From Polytrichum commune (Eukaryota > Streptophyta > Polytrichopsida > Polytrichales > Polytrichaceae), in assembly GCA_950295325.1 (NCBI GenBank), contig OX485806.1, positions 19,158,001 to 19,222,000 of the forward strand: 64,000 nt of DNA, given 5' to 3'. The translations under genes were made by a program, and so were the position numbers. The first letter of the stretch is position 1; the number at the start of each line of letters is the position of its first letter. Below are positions 60,961-64,000 of this stretch, piece by piece. Below the pieces are notes generated by a model, which made no database searches, was not told the origin of the DNA, and saw nothing but the letters and a program-made list of their open reading frames with translations.

Positions 60961-61570
60961 TAGTTTACATATGTTGATCTACATGTTTCCTTTTCCTCCA
61001 TGTATGATGTGTGTATTATTGGTCATTCTTTTATTAGCAAGGGGTGCCCCCTCCCAAACACTAGAAAATCCCAAAATGAAGTTAAAGATTTATTTAATTT
61101 TATTATAGTACAATATTTTAGAGAGAGAGAGACTCCAAATTTCCAAAATATAAAGAATCTTCTAAAGGAGTTCATGAACCTCCCCATAGTGGAAGGGACA
61201 ATCATATGTATGAAAACTTCTTAAAAAATGGGAGAGGTGACACCATGCATCAAGAGGGGTTTCCTTGGAATGAGAATGGAGGGCCATACAACCCTCATGT
61301 AATCAAAATAGACATGAAATTAATTTCCTAGTCAAATCACAAATAATATGTCTCTTGACATCTGCAAATAACATAACAACAATCAACCAAACAACTTGTT
61401 ACGTGTGCATTAAGAATTGGTGAGGTTCTATTGATCTCAACATGAATTCGAGAAGCCCAACTCGCTTCCGCTAGAAAGAGAAAGAGAGCAATGTACCTTG
61501 GGCCGGATAACGTTATGCATTTTGCCGTCCATATTTTATCATTTAACAAATGCATGCCCTCACCAACTAA

Positions 61571-61980
61571 GGGGCACTTTACAGTGGAGCGCAAGAACAC
61601 GTGACCATGAAATCTAAAATCTCTCATTGGTGGAAAATGCGGAGGTTGTCCCACTTCACTTTACCCTAGAGCTTGAGTCCTAAGGGACTAGGGGTGTTTG
61701 AATGAACTAAAAACTTTGTGAAGTTCTGTATGGCATGTAGTGGGTATCGTTTCATAACTTACTGGATTTTATGCTAAGCGCACTTGAAACCATATCACCT
61801 CAAAATATCACAATTCTTGATTTATTATAACATGATCTATATATGTCTTCACACCAAATTGAAAACATGGGACCACACAAGACTCCGTTTCAACTTTCCA
61901 TGTGAGTACATCTTTTGGATGAGTTTCAAGGCCCTTAGAATTTCATGGTCAAGGCGTTGGCCATAGTGTAAAGTAGCCCC
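61571..61980. mobile_element. Family B-like MITE, diverged
   Basis: The left end GGGGCACTTTACAGTGGAGC is followed by a GTGACCATGAAAT block. The right end, TTTCATGGTC...CATAGTGTAAAGTAGCCCCC, is an imperfect inverse. TAA precedes it (61568-61570) but no clear match follows. Confidence 0.65.
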
Positions 61981-62525
61981 CATACTCCTTGAAATCAAAC
62001 TTGCCCACCTACCTACCTAAATATTTTATTCATCTAACTTTTTGTAAATGGTTGCAACAATGTTTGCAGCATTAAACTTTGTGATAAGCTGAAGTTGGCT
62101 CCCTTGATGCACAAAACATTCCATGGCAACCTCCGCTGAAGCTTCGCAACGAGGGTGACGGTACCCGCTCAAATTCACCGCCGAATTCCTGACACAAGAG
62201 GACGAAATTTGCGGCGACGACGCTCCTGAGACACTACCTTTTCAATTGTCGACATTTGAAGGTATTACACTTGGGGGTTCGAGATCGATGGACCACAGGT
62301 TCCTACGCATCGTGTGAGGGCTGCGGCATTGTAAAGCAAGCAAAGCAGAGGAGAGATTTCCAGTTGATTATGGGAGAAATCTGAGATTAAGAAGGTTTTA
62401 CAAGATTTCCGGGCTCTTGAAGAGGGATTGTGGTTCTAGAGGTGTAGAGGTGAGGATTTTCAAGACGCCTTTGTATCTTAGCTTGGGAATTAGGGTTTTG
62501 GGGGTTTTCGAAAGGGAGGGTGGCG
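61981..62525 (+). promoter_or_regulatory. Upstream region of the TMEM45-like gene
   Basis: GC content rises from about 62100, consistent with a promoter/5' UTR. A telobox-like TTAGGGTTT lies at 62490-62498, 28 bases before the start codon. No clear TATA box. An 81-codon open frame starting at 62417 overlaps the gene in another frame; if transcribed it would be an upstream ORF. Confidence 0.35.
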
Positions 62526-63771
62526 ATGGGGTGGGAGACGCAGGCAGGTGCGGGGATAGGATTCTTGGTGTTTGGATTGCTGCAAGGGTTCAAGCAAATC
62601 CGGTCTTACAGGAAACAGAGCAATCGCAACCAAAACTCATGCCACAAGGTATGGTACCATGATGTGGAGCTTTACACGATGCTTATCCTCTCTCTGTCGC
62701 ACATCATATGCGACATGGTTGTGAGTGGAACAGAGAGAAACATGGATCACGCAGTGGCTGTCTCTGTAAATCTGCAAAGAATGGGAGTTGCATCCATCTT
62801 CCTTTTCTACGCAGTGGTAACCCTAATCGTGGACAACACGAAGGTGTTGCCAATTCCACCTGAGATTCTTCGGTTACTGGCTTTGTTTGCCTTTGGTCAA
62901 GAGTTTCTGCTCTTCTATCTACAGAGAGATAATGTGGGACTGGAAGGCCAGTATCATTACCTTCTGCTCGTACCGGTTGGGGTTTGTTTGGGGGCCACCG
63001 CTGTGGAAATTGCGTGCCCCAAAGCTGTTCTACCCCGTCTGATCCGAAGCATGGCTTTGGTTCTCCAGGGGACTTGGTTTCTTCAAATTGCAGTTTCTTT
63101 ATTTACTCCCAAGTGGGTGTCGCGAGGGTGCTCGTTGCAGGAGGTTGGGGAGGGCGATTACACTGTGACCTGTCAAGGTAAAGTCTTCTACTGATTCTGC
63201 TACTTGTAGGGATTTCATGAGATAAACATACCGTGGCAATCTAAGGCTTGTCAATGGTTAAATACATGGAAATGGTTAGCTTGCAGGTGATCATCTGGTG
63301 AATTTGCGCTAAAAACATGTCATGGCACATGGAGTTGGTTAGCTAAAAACATTCACATGAAAATGGCTAGCTTGTCAATGGTTAAGCTTGCATTTGATGA
63401 TCTTGTGAAATTGAGCAAGTGAATATACTGACAGTTTTTCTTTGTAATGTGCAGGTATGAATCTCATGAGGGGCCAAGCAATTGCAACTCTTCAGTTTAA
63501 TTGCCATTTGGCTTTCCTCCTTTGCTTACTCCTGCCACTGTACGCGTTGATGAGCAAGTTATACATCTCCCCTGAACATTATTTGCCCCTGGGTGATTCT
63601 GAGCACAATTTTCAATCCAAGGAGCTTCTCCAGCTGCAAGAGTCTACAAGAATTTCTCCGCACTATATGCATGCTGATCAATTTCAGGTTATCCAAGAAG
63701 ATGAAGAGCTGGAGGAAGCAACCCCACGACGTTCTACTGATTCCAATGGATTCCATACTATGATGATTTAA
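62526..63771 (+). CDS. TMEM45/DUF716 family multi-pass membrane protein
   Basis: Exon 1 is 62526-63177 and exon 2 is 63455-63771. The 277-bp intron has donor GTAAAG and acceptor TGTGCAG, with a glycine codon split G|GT. The joined CDS encodes 322 residues, within the usual range for the family. About seven hydrophobic segments are visible, among them LYTMLILSLSHIICDMVV, ASIFLFYAVVTLIV, LLALFAFGQEFLLFYLQ, HYLLLVPVGVCLGATAVEIA, MALVLQGTWFLQIAVSLF and LAFLLCLLLPLYALM. The pattern FGQEFLLF...H-Y-L-LL-P and QGTWFLQ is typical of DUF716. The C-terminal 65 residues are hydrophilic and acidic (EEDEELEE-like), probably cytosolic. Molecular function is not well established for plant members; related proteins have been linked to stress or pathogen responses. 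The start was placed at the ATG at 62526; the frame is open only two codons further up, to a GTG. Confidence 0.92.
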
Positions 63772-64000
63772 GTCTGGACATGACATGTAAGGGAGTATCC
63801 AGGGGCTGCTTATTGCAAACAAGAAAGTCTTGGCGATTGTTATTGTTAGAGTGTGGCCTATTCATACCGAGCTAAATAGGTATGCTTAAGTGCCAATGGG
63901 GTGGGTTCTTACAATTCATCTCCTGTTTATCATCACATACCTTTGTAAAACATGATACAACAAATAGTTGGGGTACCCATGATCCCATGATTGAGTGTAG

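Noticed and set aside
62417-62662. 81-codon open frame overlapping the TMEM45-like start
   Set aside because: Another frame carries the conserved membrane protein; this one has no similarity. At most it is an upstream ORF.

Overview
The window is nuclear DNA from a plant. The three genes I can support have plant-type proteins and GT-AG introns, and the rest is A+T-rich intergenic DNA full of decayed and miniature transposable elements. Gene density is low, about one gene per 20 kb. I cannot name the species; a non-seed land plant with a medium to large genome would fit, but nothing in the sequence proves it.

Genes: (1) 28686-31826, minus strand, a long-form tRNase Z (tRNA 3'-end endonuclease) in one uninterrupted exon, with a likely organelle-targeting N-terminus. 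(2) 40711-43543, minus strand, five exons, the alpha subunit of the NC2/Dr1-DRAP1 transcription repressor (NF-YC11-like histone-fold protein), reconstructed exon by exon with consistent splice phases. (3) 62526-63771, plus strand, two exons, a TMEM45/DUF716 multi-pass membrane protein. They do not form an operon or pathway; they are separate housekeeping-type genes in a repeat-rich landscape.

Layout: 0-13 kb holds a TA-flanked foldback element, a Ty1/copia gag remnant, an internally deleted LINE remnant (about 6.8-9.4 kb) and the first Harbinger-like MITEs, including a head-to-tail pair. 13-18.5 kb holds a 61-bp tandem repeat, a GC-rich LTR-like block and a 987-bp giant hairpin with an 8-bp target-site duplication (TSD). 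18.5-28.4 kb is mostly featureless. 28.5-33.3 kb holds the tRNase Z gene with a TA-flanked element inserted just upstream. 34.8-38 kb is a MITE cluster. 40.7-43.5 kb is the NC2-alpha gene with a GC-rich upstream region. 44.8-61.9 kb is another dense MITE region that also holds a SINE with a 16-bp TSD, a pogo/Emigrant-like MITE and a Mutator-like MITE. 62.5-63.8 kb is the TMEM45-like gene.

The most coherent pattern is a set of diverged MITE families, at least a dozen copies, sharing a terminal pattern of GGG, then T(C/T)ACAC, then a CCAAG block. Most have TTA/TAA target duplications, and several carry a second hairpin in their middle. I see no CRISPR, tRNA, rRNA or gene cluster suggesting a new pathway.
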